Source: CBDDCQ01 sp965226285 (GTDB taxonomy: Bacteria; Bacteroidota; Bacteroidia; Flavobacteriales; Ichthyobacteriaceae). From it: DNA of 64,000 nucleotides. Shown here piece by piece: positions 8,380 to 17,926 of the stretch. Location: contig CBDDCQ010000001.1 in the NCBI GenBank assembly GCA_965226285.1, positions 124,001-188,000 of the forward strand, read 5' to 3'. A model generated the notes under the pieces. It was not told where the DNA came from, made no database searches, and was given only the letters and a program-made list of their open reading frames with translations. Position 1 is the first letter of the stretch. Every line of letters begins with the position of its first letter. The translations under genes were made by a program, and so were the position numbers.

Positions 8380-10479
8380 TCAACTGATATTACTCCAAAT
8401 ATCATTTTTCTTTAGAGACTCATAAACTGTTTTTAATATCCTGTTTTTTTCTAAATTCATTAAAGGATCTTCGTTTAATATTTCTATGGCTTTGCTTCTG
8501 GCAAGTGATAATATACTTAAATCTGTAGCCAAATTAGCTATTTTAAGTTTAAGTATGCCACTTTGTTCTTTACCTTCTAAATTACCCGGACCTCTTAATT
8601 TCAAATCTGCATCAGCTACTTTAAAACCATCATTAGTTTCTACCATAGTATTTAACCGCGTTTTAGCTTCCTGCGATAATTTATAAGAACTCATCAGAAT
8701 ACAATACGATTGCTTTGCTCCTCTACCTACTCTACCTCTTAATTGATGCAATTGTGATAACCCAAATTTTTCAGCATTCTCTATGACCATTACAGAGGCA
8801 TTGGGTATATTTACTCCTACTTCTATCACTGTGGTGGATATCATAATTTGCGTTTCGCCTTTGATAAATCTGTTCATCTCAAAATCCTTATCCTGCGCTT
8901 TCATTTTTCCGTGTACAATACTTATTCTGTAGTCTGGCAATGGAAAATATCTAACTATATTGTCATATCCATCCATTAAATTTTGGTAATCTAATTTTTC
9001 AGATTCTTCTATAAGTGGATATACAATATATATTTGTCTGTCTTTTTCTATCTGTGTTTTTATAAAATGGAATACTGAAAGGCGTTTATCCTCATATTGG
9101 TGTATGGTTTTTATAGCTTTTCTATTGGGAGGTAATTCATCTATCACGGATATATCGAGGTCTCCATATAAACTCATAGCCAAGGTTCGAGGTATAGGAG
9201 TAGCCGTCATCACTAATATATGAGGTGGTAAAGTATTTTTTGTCCACATTTTGGCTCTTTGTTCTACTCCAAATCGGTGTTGTTCGTCTATAATAGCAAT
9301 TCCTAAATTTTTAAACTGTATTTTTTTCTCCAACAACGCATGGGTGCCCACTATGATATGAGTATGTCCTGTGACTAAATCTTGGTGTATTTGTATTCTC
9401 TTTTTTGTTGGAGTAGAACCCGTAAGCAAATCTATATTCAAATTTATTCCTTTTAGGAGAAGGCATATTTCGTTAAAGTGTTGAGTAGCTAAAATCTCCG
9501 TAGGAGCCATGATACAAGCCTGAAATCCATTGTCTATTGCCAATAACATACTTAATAATGCTACAATAGTTTTTCCACTACCTACATCTCCTTGAATAAG
9601 TCTGTTCATATGTTTAGCAACACTTACATCTCTACGGATTTCTTTTACTACTCTCTTTTGTGCATTAGTTAGTTCAAAGGGTAAATATTCCTTGTAAAAA
9701 TTATTGAAATAATCTCCTACAACTTCAAATTTATAGCCTTTAAAATTCGTTTTATGTGTTATTTTTTTAGAGATGAGTTTGAGCTGTATATAGAATAACT
9801 CCTCGAATTTGAATCTAAAAATAGCTCTTTGCAAGGAGGCGTTATTCGATGGAAAGTGCAGCTCAAAAAAGGCTTTCATCCTATTTTCTAAATCTAAGTT
9901 ATGCAGTAAATACTCCGGTAAAGATTCATGCAAATGCTCTTGTATTTGTTCTAAAAGATGCTGTAGTATCTTTCCAAAAAAATTACTATTGATATAATTT
10001 TTCTTTAACTTTTCAGTGGAGTGATATACCGCTTTTAACCCTATATTTAATTTGTTTTTATGGTCATCTAATAGTTCTAACTCAGGATGTATGATATTTA
10101 TGCCTCCTAAAAATGATGAAAGTTTTCCGAATACTACATAATTTTCATTGAGTTTGATACTGTTTTTGAAAAAATTTGTGCCTTTGAACCAAACGAGTTC
10201 CAATATTCCAGTATCGTCTATAAGTTTAGCGACTAACCTTTTACCCCTCTTTTGCGGAATTTCTTTTAGAGCAATTATTTTTCCTATAATCTGTACATCT
10301 GTCTGAACATTTTTAACCTCTGATACCTTGTAGTATTTGGTTTTGTCCACATATCTATATGGAAAAAAAGTCAGTAAATCTATATAGGAGGATATGCCTA
10401 ACTCTTGTCTTAATAATGTAGCTTTTTTATCGCCTACACCCTTTAAAAACTCTATGGGTTTGTGGAGTATATTAGACAT
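8380..10479 (-). CDS. recG: ATP-dependent DNA helicase RecG
   Basis: Monomeric SF2 helicase that remodels stalled forks and branched recombination intermediates. The N-terminal wedge/OB domain covers about residues 1-240, with the 'FPYRYVDKTKYY' signature near residue 42. Walker A 'GDVGSGKT' is near residue 298, the DEQH box 'IIDEQHRFGVEQR' near 398, motif III 'VMTATPIPRTLAM' near 425, and motif VI 'QLRGRVGRGAKQSYCIL' near 580. At 699 residues it is full length. It is followed downstream by non-coding sequence, and FKBP ends 30 bp upstream on the same strand. Confidence 0.96.
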   Translation of the reverse strand: MSNILHKPIEFLKGVGDKKATLLRQELGISSYIDLLTFFPYRYVDKTKYYKVSEVKNVQTDVQIIGKIIALKEIPQKRGKRLVAKLIDDTGILELVWFKGTNFFKNSIKLNENYVVFGKLSSFLGGINIIHPELELLDDHKNKLNIGLKAVYHSTEKLKKNYINSNFFGKILQHLLEQIQEHLHESLPEYLLHNLDLENRMKAFFELHFPSNNASLQRAIFRFKFEELFYIQLKLISKKITHKTNFKGYKFEVVGDYFNNFYKEYLPFELTNAQKRVVKEIRRDVSVAKHMNRLIQGDVGSGKTIVALLSMLLAIDNGFQACIMAPTEILATQHFNEICLLLKGINLNIDLLTGSTPTKKRIQIHQDLVTGHTHIIVGTHALLEKKIQFKNLGIAIIDEQHRFGVEQRAKMWTKNTLPPHILVMTATPIPRTLAMSLYGDLDISVIDELPPNRKAIKTIHQYEDKRLSVFHFIKTQIEKDRQIYIVYPLIEESEKLDYQNLMDGYDNIVRYFPLPDYRISIVHGKMKAQDKDFEMNRFIKGETQIMISTTVIEVGVNIPNASVMVIENAEKFGLSQLHQLRGRVGRGAKQSYCILMSSYKLSQEAKTRLNTMVETNDGFKVADADLKLRGPGNLEGKEQSGILKLKIANLATDLSILSLARSKAIEILNEDPLMNLEKNRILKTVYESLKKNDIWSNIS

Positions 10480-10509
10480 TGTAATATTAAAATGCTAATA
10501 TACAAAAAA

Positions 10510-11073
10510 TTATCTTCTAGTAACGTCAAGCAATTCCATCTCAAATATCAGTACTGTATTTGCGGGTATATTGCCATACCCTCTTTTTCCATACGCTTGC
10601 TGAGAAGGAATACACAAAATGGCTTTTCCAGTGTGTTTGTATTTTCCTGTAACTTTATCTTTTATACCCGATTTCATCTTTTGTATTCCTGTACGCCATC
10701 CCTTAATTACGCCATCTAGTTTAAACTCAGTGGGGTATCCAGTTTTTGTGCTGTCATCAAATACTAATTCGCTTACATACTGTCCTGTATAATTTACTAA
10801 AACTTTATCATCTTTATCTGGAGAAATGCCTTTTCCTTTAGTTATTTCGTAATAATATATACCGTCTCCATCTCTTATAGCTTTTTTATAAAGGGATTCG
10901 GCAGTCTTGCGGTCATCTTCATCTATGTACTTTATAGAACCATTGATATATGCATGTGTCTTCAAGTACTTAACGATTGCTTTTTCATCATCTTTATTCT
11001 GCTGTTCTATACTCCAATTGTCTCCACAACTTATTTGTAATAATATGAGTAAGAGAAATATTAATTTTTTCAT
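10510..11073 (-). CDS. FKBP-type peptidyl-prolyl cis-trans isomerase lipoprotein
   Basis: 187 residues. A lipoprotein signal peptide ends in the lipobox 'LQISC' (Cys at residue 16). The C-terminal half (about 70-187) is an FKBP domain: 'DKVLVNYTGQYV', 'FDDST', 'VIKGWRTGIQKMKSG', 'CIPSQQAYGKRGYGNIPANTVLIFEMELL'. It probably catalyses proline isomerisation during folding of exported proteins. Its ATG overlaps the stop of the OmpH gene (ATGA, 11070-11073), so bamA, ompH and this gene form one transcription unit, which fits an envelope-protein folding role. Confidence 0.9.
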   Translation of the reverse strand: MKKLIFLLLILLQISCGDNWSIEQQNKDDEKAIVKYLKTHAYINGSIKYIDEDDRKTAESLYKKAIRDGDGIYYYEITKGKGISPDKDDKVLVNYTGQYVSELVFDDSTKTGYPTEFKLDGVIKGWRTGIQKMKSGIKDKVTGKYKHTGKAILCIPSQQAYGKRGYGNIPANTVLIFEMELLDVTRR

Positions 11074-11588
11074 TTTTCTAATTTTTTTAAGATCAAGTCA
11101 CTATAATCATATTTCTTATTTGCATATAGCATAAGTAATTGGCTGGATTTATCAAACATAAAATCAATTTTTTTATCTTTTACAATTTGCCTTACTACAT
11201 TCCAAATCCTATCTTGTATGGGTTTTACTAATTGTTGTCTTTTAGCAATGAGTTCACCTTCAGGTCCGAACTTTTTTCGTTTTAAATTTTCTATATTTTT
11301 TTTTGCTGTGTCTATTTCTAATTCTCTTTCTTCTAGCATATCCTTAGTAAGTAATACTTTATCTATATTGAGATTTTGTATCAATTTTTCTAGTTTTTCT
11401 TCTTCTATTGCCACTTCTGCCCACCATTTCTTAGACAGACTGTTTAATTTGTCTTGCGCTTCTACATATTCAGGAATATTTTCAAGAATATATTCTGTAT
11501 CTACATATCCTATCCTTTGCTTTTGAGCATGACATAATAGAGTTGTGGTTAATAGTAATATAAGACTGTAATACCTCAATTTTATCAT
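11070..11588 (-). CDS. OmpH/Skp family periplasmic chaperone
   Basis: 172 residues from ATG 11588 (MIKLRYYSL...). The frame opens further upstream, but that extension would overlap the end of bamA and would precede the signal peptide. Signal peptide residues 1-20 ('LTTTLLCHAQ') precede the typical mature start 'RIGYVDTEYILENIPEY'. The middle (about 45-115) is a charged coiled coil, as in Skp, and the end carries 'IVKDKKIDFMFDKSS', a common Bacteroidota OmpH feature. It binds unfolded outer-membrane proteins in the periplasm. It starts 7 bp after the bamA stop. Confidence 0.9.
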   Translation of the reverse strand: MIKLRYYSLILLLTTTLLCHAQKQRIGYVDTEYILENIPEYVEAQDKLNSLSKKWWAEVAIEEEKLEKLIQNLNIDKVLLTKDMLEERELEIDTAKKNIENLKRKKFGPEGELIAKRQQLVKPIQDRIWNVVRQIVKDKKIDFMFDKSSQLLMLYANKKYDYSDLILKKLEK

Positions 11589-11595
11589 TCTTAAC

Positions 11596-14139
11596 TTATA
11601 TATTTCTACCAAATATAAAATGGGTTTGCCATCCAGATATAGTATTTTTATCAGAAGCATTGTCAAATCCATAACCTATATCTATCCCTAGGAGCCCTAG
11701 CATAGGTAGGAATATCCTAACGCCCATTCCTGTAGATCGCTTGAGTTCAAAAGGCTGATAATTATCAAAATCATCGAATGAAGCACCTGCCTCCACAAAA
11801 CTAAGTACATAGATACTTGTAGTAGGACTTAGTGTAATAGGATACCTTAACTCAAAGGTGAATTTATGATACATTGTACCTCCTCTTGAACTAGATAAAC
11901 TATTGTTATCATAACCTCTAAGAGCTATAGTTTCTCTACCATCTCGCCCATATTGATTGATACCATCACCTCCTACATAAAACCTTTCGAATGGAGATAA
12001 ACCTACCTTAGGATTGTAATATTTCAAAAAACCTGCTTCTGCATTGGTTTTGAGTATTAGGTCTTTAAATATTTCAGTGTACCAGGTACCTTTTACATTT
12101 ATTTTATAGTATTCTAACCATTTATATCGGTTTTGATTATACTCTTCTTTTTCAGCTTCGGTAGCGTCTTCTCCAGGGTCTTCATATACATTATTAAACA
12201 TATATGAGTAAGGCAATGTGACTTTTCCAGAAAGTAAGAATTCAGAACCTTGTTTGGGATATATAGGGCTGGGTCCAGATGAGTTTCTACCCAATGTGAT
12301 TTTATAATTTAAATTATTAGAAAAACCATTCTCGAAATCAAATAGATAAAAGGAAGAGTAATTATCTAGCACATACCTTTCGTAGTTGATGTTATGAGAT
12401 AGGATAAAATAATCGTCAGGCCATTCTAATCTACTTGTGATTCCTATCCCACCACCAGTGATGTATAGTTTTTGTGAGGTATCCTTACCTCCTTTTATTC
12501 TAGAGTATGGTGAACGCTGAGAATGGAATAATGAAACGGAAAACGCAGTAGGTTTTTCTCCTCCCAACCAGGGTTCAGAAAAAGATATACTATAGTGCTC
12601 AAAATAGTAACCCATTTGAGTTTTAAGCGATACTGTTTGCCCATTACCTAATGGAAAAGGTCGCCAGGCACTAGCGTCAAACACATCTTGTATCGCAAAA
12701 TTACCAAAAGAAAGCCCTACACTTCCTATAAATTGGTTGCCTCCCCATCCTCCTTGCAATTCTACTTGACTATTAGATTTTTCTACTAAAGTATATTTAA
12801 TATCTACAGTGTTGGTTACAGGATCTGGTATAGGGTTCAATCCAATATTTTCAGGGTCAAAAAATTTCATCTGAGCAATTTCTCTAAAAGTTCTTTGCAA
12901 ATCACTTTTTCTAAATAGTTGTCCGGGTTTGGTTCTTATCTCTCTTAATATTACATGATCTTTGGTTCGTGTATTACCCTCTATAATTATTTTTTTGATG
13001 GTAGCAGGTTTTCCCTCGTGTATTCTTATTTCTATATCTATAGAATCGTTTTCTACTTTTGATTCTACTACAGAAACATTGGCAAATAGATAACCATTGT
13101 CTAAATACCAAGATCTGATATCATCATTGTCTGTACTTCCAGTAGCTCTTTCTTGTATTAAACTAGTATTATATATATCACCTTTTTTAATTTTCAACAA
13201 GCGTTTCAGAAAATTGGTATCGTATTTAGAATTTCCTACAATAGATATATTTCTATGGTGAAAACGATTTCCTTCGTCTATAGTCAATTGAATGTTAATC
13301 TTATTGTCTTTTACATTATAGATACTATCCGATACGATCTTTGCATTTCTAAAGCCTTTTTCCTTATATAAGTCCAGTATTTTTATCTTATCATCTTCAT
13401 AGTCGTCTTTGATGTATTTAGAAGAGTTAAACCACTTCCAAAACTCCCAAAACCGCCAAGAATTGCTCGCAAAAGTATTTTCCATAGTATTTCTAAGTTC
13501 TTGCCCATCTATGGAATGGTTATTTTTAAAGGTAATTAAATCTATTTTTACTTTTTCTCCTAAATCAATATTTACTTTTAATTTAGATACATTCTTTTCT
13601 GTTATTTCATCATCTGCCACAGCAGTTACATCTACTTTAGTGTGCAGATAACCATCTTTTATAAACTTGTTTCTAATATAGTTTCTACTATTTATAATTA
13701 GGTTTTCTGTAATCCTTTTACCTGAATTGAGACCTAATTCTTTGATGAGATCTTCTTGATCTCCTTCATCTATCCCTTCGAAATCATACGATGATAATCT
13801 TGGAAATTCTGTGATCACAATTTCTATATCTATAGAATCATTTTTTGCATTAGAAGCATATACATTTACATCTTTAAAGAGTTGTTGTTTCCAAAGTTTT
13901 TTTACTACATCTGTTATCTTTTCTCCGGGTATATTTATTTCTTGGTAAGGAGTGAGTCCAGAGAATGAAATAATTGTTTTAGATTCAAATCTAACGGTAC
14001 CTGTAACGGAGATATCTCTTATGGTATATGTTTGCGGTTTTTCTAAGGTTGCTTCATTTACATTTTGCCCATATATATATGATGTAAATAAATACAATAT
14101 AAAGCAAGTGTAAACATTAAAACTTTTGAACATAAGCAA
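11596..14139 (-). CDS. bamA: Outer membrane protein assembly factor BamA
   Basis: 847 residues. After a signal peptide (ending 'SYIYGQ', ~25) come repeated POTRA modules from about residue 35 to 430, for example 'IRDISVTGTVRFESKTI', 'IDLITFKNNHSIDGQELRN' and 'IKKIIIEGNTRTKDHVILREI'. The Omp85 beta-barrel spans about 450-847, with the 'GGDGINQYGRDGRETIALRGYDNN' region and a terminal strand ending 'THFIFGRNI'. It inserts beta-barrel proteins into the outer membrane. An insertion of acidic residues near 670 ('EDPGEDATEAEKEEY') probably lies in an extracellular loop. It heads the bamA-ompH-FKBP unit. An ATG two codons later is an alternative start. Confidence 0.95.
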   Translation of the reverse strand: MLMFKSFNVYTCFILYLFTSYIYGQNVNEATLEKPQTYTIRDISVTGTVRFESKTIISFSGLTPYQEINIPGEKITDVVKKLWKQQLFKDVNVYASNAKNDSIDIEIVITEFPRLSSYDFEGIDEGDQEDLIKELGLNSGKRITENLIINSRNYIRNKFIKDGYLHTKVDVTAVADDEITEKNVSKLKVNIDLGEKVKIDLITFKNNHSIDGQELRNTMENTFASNSWRFWEFWKWFNSSKYIKDDYEDDKIKILDLYKEKGFRNAKIVSDSIYNVKDNKINIQLTIDEGNRFHHRNISIVGNSKYDTNFLKRLLKIKKGDIYNTSLIQERATGSTDNDDIRSWYLDNGYLFANVSVVESKVENDSIDIEIRIHEGKPATIKKIIIEGNTRTKDHVILREIRTKPGQLFRKSDLQRTFREIAQMKFFDPENIGLNPIPDPVTNTVDIKYTLVEKSNSQVELQGGWGGNQFIGSVGLSFGNFAIQDVFDASAWRPFPLGNGQTVSLKTQMGYYFEHYSISFSEPWLGGEKPTAFSVSLFHSQRSPYSRIKGGKDTSQKLYITGGGIGITSRLEWPDDYFILSHNINYERYVLDNYSSFYLFDFENGFSNNLNYKITLGRNSSGPSPIYPKQGSEFLLSGKVTLPYSYMFNNVYEDPGEDATEAEKEEYNQNRYKWLEYYKINVKGTWYTEIFKDLILKTNAEAGFLKYYNPKVGLSPFERFYVGGDGINQYGRDGRETIALRGYDNNSLSSSRGGTMYHKFTFELRYPITLSPTTSIYVLSFVEAGASFDDFDNYQPFELKRSTGMGVRIFLPMLGLLGIDIGYGFDNASDKNTISGWQTHFIFGRNI

Positions 14140-14755
14140 GATATTTAGATTCTAAGTATTTTTAAACCATTTTTTATGATAAGCGGCGGCAAACATACAA
14201 AATTTATTTAACATCAGATGACCTATCATCACAACTCAATACTAATTTATAAAACAAGACTATTAAGTCTTAAATTATTAAATCTATCACCTCCGAACTG
14301 TCTTATAATAACCATTAAGTGTAACTTTTTAATTTTAAAATGGTATAAGACTATTGCGAAGCCAAGGGGTATGAAAGTTTTTATATTTTTTACACAAAAC
14401 ATAATTTATTGATTTTTAATATTTTATAATTTTACACTAAAAATGTAAACAATTTTACAATTAGTAAAATCACGACTTTAACAGAATTATAATTATTACC
14501 GTTATCACACTTCTTTATATCAGGAATTAGGAGTTTACACACCTTATAGAGGCATTAAAAAAAATTAGGTTATGATTTTTTAATAAAAAAATGTACCTTT
14601 GTCCATATATTAACCGTTCGTAATGTTATCAAATTTAATACATACCCATAAACAACGAAAAATAAGTTTTGATTTAGCTACATTGCCAGAAGTAATACGC
14701 AGGAGATGAGAAAAATTTGTCAAATAGAGTAATTTTGGGAGAATAAAATATTTCT
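14140..14755. other. Non-coding region between bamA and the GH116-like gene
   Basis: A/T-rich and without a convincing gene. It contains a TAnnTTTG element (TACCTTTG, 14594-14601) on the plus strand followed 22 nt later by a 28-codon reading frame (14623-14709, MLSNLIHTHKQRK...), which could be a leader peptide or a gene remnant. A 64-codon frame at 14218-14412 has no recognisable features. Confidence 0.5.
14594..14601 (+). promoter_or_regulatory. Candidate -7 promoter element for the GH116-like gene
   Basis: TACCTTTG matches TAnnTTTG. No good TTTG is seen 19 bases upstream. The predicted transcript would carry a 28-codon upstream frame before the ATG at 14756. Confidence 0.4.
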
Positions 14756-17581
14756 ATGATAAGAAAGGAGGATATACAAATTAGAAAGAAAACTGTTTAT
14801 ATAAATTATGTTGTAATAGCGTTAATCATCGCAATTGGACAATTACAGATAATTGCATGGGCACAAGTTCCTGAAATTATCAAAAATAAACACGGTGAGA
14901 AAATAGCAAACCAATCTACGTTGAATAAAGAAAAAAAACTACAAGCATTAAAAAATGCACCACAGCTTTATACACAAAATAATAGTACTATATATCAAAA
15001 TGAAACATTAAATAATATAGATTTTCATGTCGGTTCTATTGGTGGTGGAGCTATCCGTTTAGATGGTAAGGGACGTTTACATATTTGGCAAATTTTTAAT
15101 AATCTTACTGAGTTGCCTTTGCCGGATAGTTTTTTTGCCATTCGTTGTCAAGAGAGAAATAAACCCGCAATTATTCGTCAGCTTAATACAGTAGGTCAAA
15201 AACCTTTTGTTGCGATGCAATCAATAAAATTAGTTGGGGAATTTCCTTTTGCTACTTATCATTTTCAAGATAGTGAATTGCCTGTATCAGTTACTATGGA
15301 AGCATACAGTCCTTTTATTCCTTTGGATTTAAAAAATTCTACTTTGCCGGTGGCTATTTTTAATTTTACTATTGTTAATAATTCAAGTAAAGCACAGCAG
15401 GTTTCATTATTACATAGTCAACAAAACGCTATTGGTTATCGCCCTGTACATGGGTATGATGGGGATAGTTGGAATAACGAATTTAATTTTGGTGAAAATT
15501 TTGGTTTAAAAAAACACCATTTCGTAATACAAGGAATACATTATCCACATTATGGTACTAATATCAATCAAATTAAAATTAACCCCAACTCAGTACAGAC
15601 TTTACTATCTAGTCAATTACCTGTTAAGCATCCTGATCATGCTACTTTAGCTACTGCATTATTGTCTGAACATAAAAATGTAGTCTTTACAGGTAAAAAT
15701 GCTTGGCATGATATCAATCAACTATACAGTTTATGGAAAAAACACGGTGCATTTTCTAAGCAAAATTCTCGTAGTGCTCCTTCACCGAAAGGTCAAACTC
15801 ATAATGTAGCTACAAATGCACAATTTACTTTGCAAGCGAAAGCAAGCCTAAAAGTAACCGCTATCATAGCATGGCATGCCCCTAATGGATCGAATGGAGG
15901 TATTATTAATGCTAAATGGTCTGAACCTGCTTGGGGAGGTAGAGATGTACAAGGTAAAGGTTGGGGTGGTAAGGGTAATGCTTATCAGCAATATTGGAGT
16001 AATGCTCAACAAGTATTAAATTATGCCCAAAGACATTTAATTGAAAATGAAAACAATACCCGCAATTTTCATCGTGCTTTGTATAGCACTTCGTTGCCGT
16101 ATTGGATGAAAGATCGTTTTTCTAGTCAGCTAGCGATATTGACAAGTAAAACACTATTTTGGACTGCAGATGATTATGTAGGTGGCTGGGAAGGTACTGG
16201 ACCGGGTGATGGTTCTTGTGCAGGTAATTGCGGTCATGTTTGGCATTATGCTCAAAGTCATGCGAGATTATTCCCCTATTTAGCTCGTAGAATGCTCGAG
16301 CAGCAATTTTTCTATCAAAAACCTAATGGAGCTATACCTTATCGTCAACCGGCAGGTGATGCTTCGGCAGATTGTCAAGCTGCTAGTATATTACAAGCCT
16401 ACCGTGAACATTTATTGCAAACTGATGAGCAATGGTTAAAACAATATTTTCCTGCCATTAAAAAAGCAATGAATTATTTTATCAATACCTGGGATGCCGA
16501 CCGTGATGGAAGGCTTAGTGGATCTCAGCATACAACTTTAGATTGTGCTATTGGAGGTAATAGTTCTTGGATAGGTTCACTTTACGCTGCTGCACTTAAA
16601 GCGGGTAGTAAAATGGCAATGCTTTGTGGTGATAAACAAAATGCTAAACTATGGGATATATTAGCCAATAAAGCTATTCAATCACATACTCAAGAATTGT
16701 TTAATGGGGAATATTTTATTCAAAAACCACAACAGCGTTCTTTTAGAGATTACCATGACGGTTGTCTATTAGATCAAATGTTAGGTCAATGGTGGGCGTA
16801 CCAATTAGGTTTAGGAATATTGTATCCACCTAAGCAATTTGTTAGTGCTATGCAATCGATATTTAAATATAATTTTCGTCCTGATTTTAAAGGTATTCGT
16901 CAAGTTCCACGCGAATTTGTTCAAGAAGAAGATGCGGGTATGCAAATAATTACTTGGCCAAAAGGTAAAAGACCGAATGCACATACCGCTTATGCGGATG
17001 AAGTGATGAGTGGTTTTGAATATGCAACCATAGCGAATATGGTATATGCAGGATTAAAAGAACAAGCCTTTGTTTGTGCTAAGGCTATTGCAGATCGTTA
17101 TGACGGAAGATTGCGACAAGGTTACCGTGGTGCTTGGGGTAATTGGGGGTTTAGTGGTAATCCATTTGGTGATGATGAGTGTGGCAAAATGTATAGTAGA
17201 GCGTTATCCAATTGGAGTATTTTATTAGCTTATCAAGGATTTACTTATGATGGACCAAAACAAGCTATTGGTTTTATGCCAGCCTTCAAAGAAAAGAAAC
17301 ATCGTTCTTTTTTCAGTACTGCACAAGGTTGGGGGACTTTCCAGCAGTTGCAACAAGAAAGTAAAACTTTAGTTGAGATACAATTAGACTATGGTCAATT
17401 GAATCTTAAACAACTTAAATTAGCTGTTGACGTTCATAAAAAAATTAGTACAATTGCCGTTAAACAGCAAGGCAAGCCATTGCCTATACAATATAATCAG
17501 CAAGGTAATAGGTTACACATTAGCTTACAAACGCAGTTAAAAGCTAACACTCGTTTAAAAATTACTATTCATTACAAATAA
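14756..17581 (+). CDS. Secreted GH116-like glycoside hydrolase (DUF608 / GBA2-like)
   Basis: 941 residues. A long-n-region signal peptide or anchor occupies residues 1-42 ('VIALIIAIGQLQIIAWAQ'). The N-terminal domain opens with 'HVGSIGGGAIRLDGKGRLHIW', the usual GH116 start. The catalytic (alpha/alpha)6 region (about 440-880) has 'NCGHVWHYAQSHARLFP', 'ELFNGEYFIQ', 'LLDQMLGQWWAYQLGLG', 'ADEVMSGFEYATIANMVY' and 'CGKMYSRALSNWS'. 'TTLDCAIGG' lies where the family acid/base Asp is expected; I cannot assign the nucleophile with confidence. The family contains beta-glucosidases, beta-xylosidases and glucosylceramidases; the substrate here is unknown. Ile codons are mostly ATT and glycines GGT, whereas neighbours prefer ATA, which suggests acquisition by transfer. 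It stands alone between bamA and the CRISPR region. Confidence 0.75.
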   Translation: MIRKEDIQIRKKTVYINYVVIALIIAIGQLQIIAWAQVPEIIKNKHGEKIANQSTLNKEKKLQALKNAPQLYTQNNSTIYQNETLNNIDFHVGSIGGGAIRLDGKGRLHIWQIFNNLTELPLPDSFFAIRCQERNKPAIIRQLNTVGQKPFVAMQSIKLVGEFPFATYHFQDSELPVSVTMEAYSPFIPLDLKNSTLPVAIFNFTIVNNSSKAQQVSLLHSQQNAIGYRPVHGYDGDSWNNEFNFGENFGLKKHHFVIQGIHYPHYGTNINQIKINPNSVQTLLSSQLPVKHPDHATLATALLSEHKNVVFTGKNAWHDINQLYSLWKKHGAFSKQNSRSAPSPKGQTHNVATNAQFTLQAKASLKVTAIIAWHAPNGSNGGIINAKWSEPAWGGRDVQGKGWGGKGNAYQQYWSNAQQVLNYAQRHLIENENNTRNFHRALYSTSLPYWMKDRFSSQLAILTSKTLFWTADDYVGGWEGTGPGDGSCAGNCGHVWHYAQSHARLFPYLARRMLEQQFFYQKPNGAIPYRQPAGDASADCQAASILQAYREHLLQTDEQWLKQYFPAIKKAMNYFINTWDADRDGRLSGSQHTTLDCAIGGNSSWIGSLYAAALKAGSKMAMLCGDKQNAKLWDILANKAIQSHTQELFNGEYFIQKPQQRSFRDYHDGCLLDQMLGQWWAYQLGLGILYPPKQFVSAMQSIFKYNFRPDFKGIRQVPREFVQEEDAGMQIITWPKGKRPNAHTAYADEVMSGFEYATIANMVYAGLKEQAFVCAKAIADRYDGRLRQGYRGAWGNWGFSGNPFGDDECGKMYSRALSNWSILLAYQGFTYDGPKQAIGFMPAFKEKKHRSFFSTAQGWGTFQQLQQESKTLVEIQLDYGQLNLKQLKLAVDVHKKISTIAVKQQGKPLPIQYNQQGNRLHISLQTQLKANTRLKITIHYK

Positions 17582-17926
17582 AATCTTATACTTTAAAAGA
17601 CAATTCACAACTCTTATTTCTAACACTCATAGACAAACTTGTTGTAAATTGCTTTCAAAATCATATCTTTGCGGAGTATTCGCAACATAAGTAGTAGATT
17701 TTTTCAATGATAAGTTGTGAATTGCTTTCAAAATTTGTATCTTTTCAGAGTATTCGAAATCATTAATCATTATACCGTTGTAATTTGCTTTCAAAATTGT
17801 ATCTTTGCAGAGTATTCGCAAAATTGATAATAATAGTCAAAAAGATAAATATTTGATGGATATTTTATATTTTATTATTTCAAATGAAGATGATATTTGA
17901 AGAAAACAAAAATTTAATATATAATT
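17582..17926. other. Non-coding region with decayed CRISPR repeats
   Basis: Between the GH116-like gene and the end of the glycosyltransferase gene. It contains the three degenerate repeats described separately (17641-17822) and no gene. Confidence 0.7.
17641..17822 (+). CRISPR. Relic mini-array: three degenerate CRISPR repeats
   Basis: Units at 17641-17686, 17714-17760 and 17777-17822 resemble the main 46-nt repeat along its whole length but with differences: GCTTTCAAAA instead of GCTTCAAAAT in all three, GTTGTGAATT in the second, and mutated 3' ends (TTCGAAAT, TTCGCAAA). The intervening sequences are 27 and 16 nt rather than 29-30, so spacers are eroded. The second unit's GTTGTGAATTG pairs better with the tracrRNA anti-repeat (CAATTCACAA) than the current repeat does, so it may preserve the older repeat sequence. 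The orientation is the same as the main array. Confidence 0.85.

Noticed and set aside
11589..11672. N-terminal extension of the OmpH gene to 11672
   Set aside because: It would overlap the bamA C-terminus and place the signal peptide internally.
14218..14412. 64-codon frame between bamA and the GH116-like gene
   Set aside because: No recognisable features, and composition resembles A/T-rich non-coding DNA.
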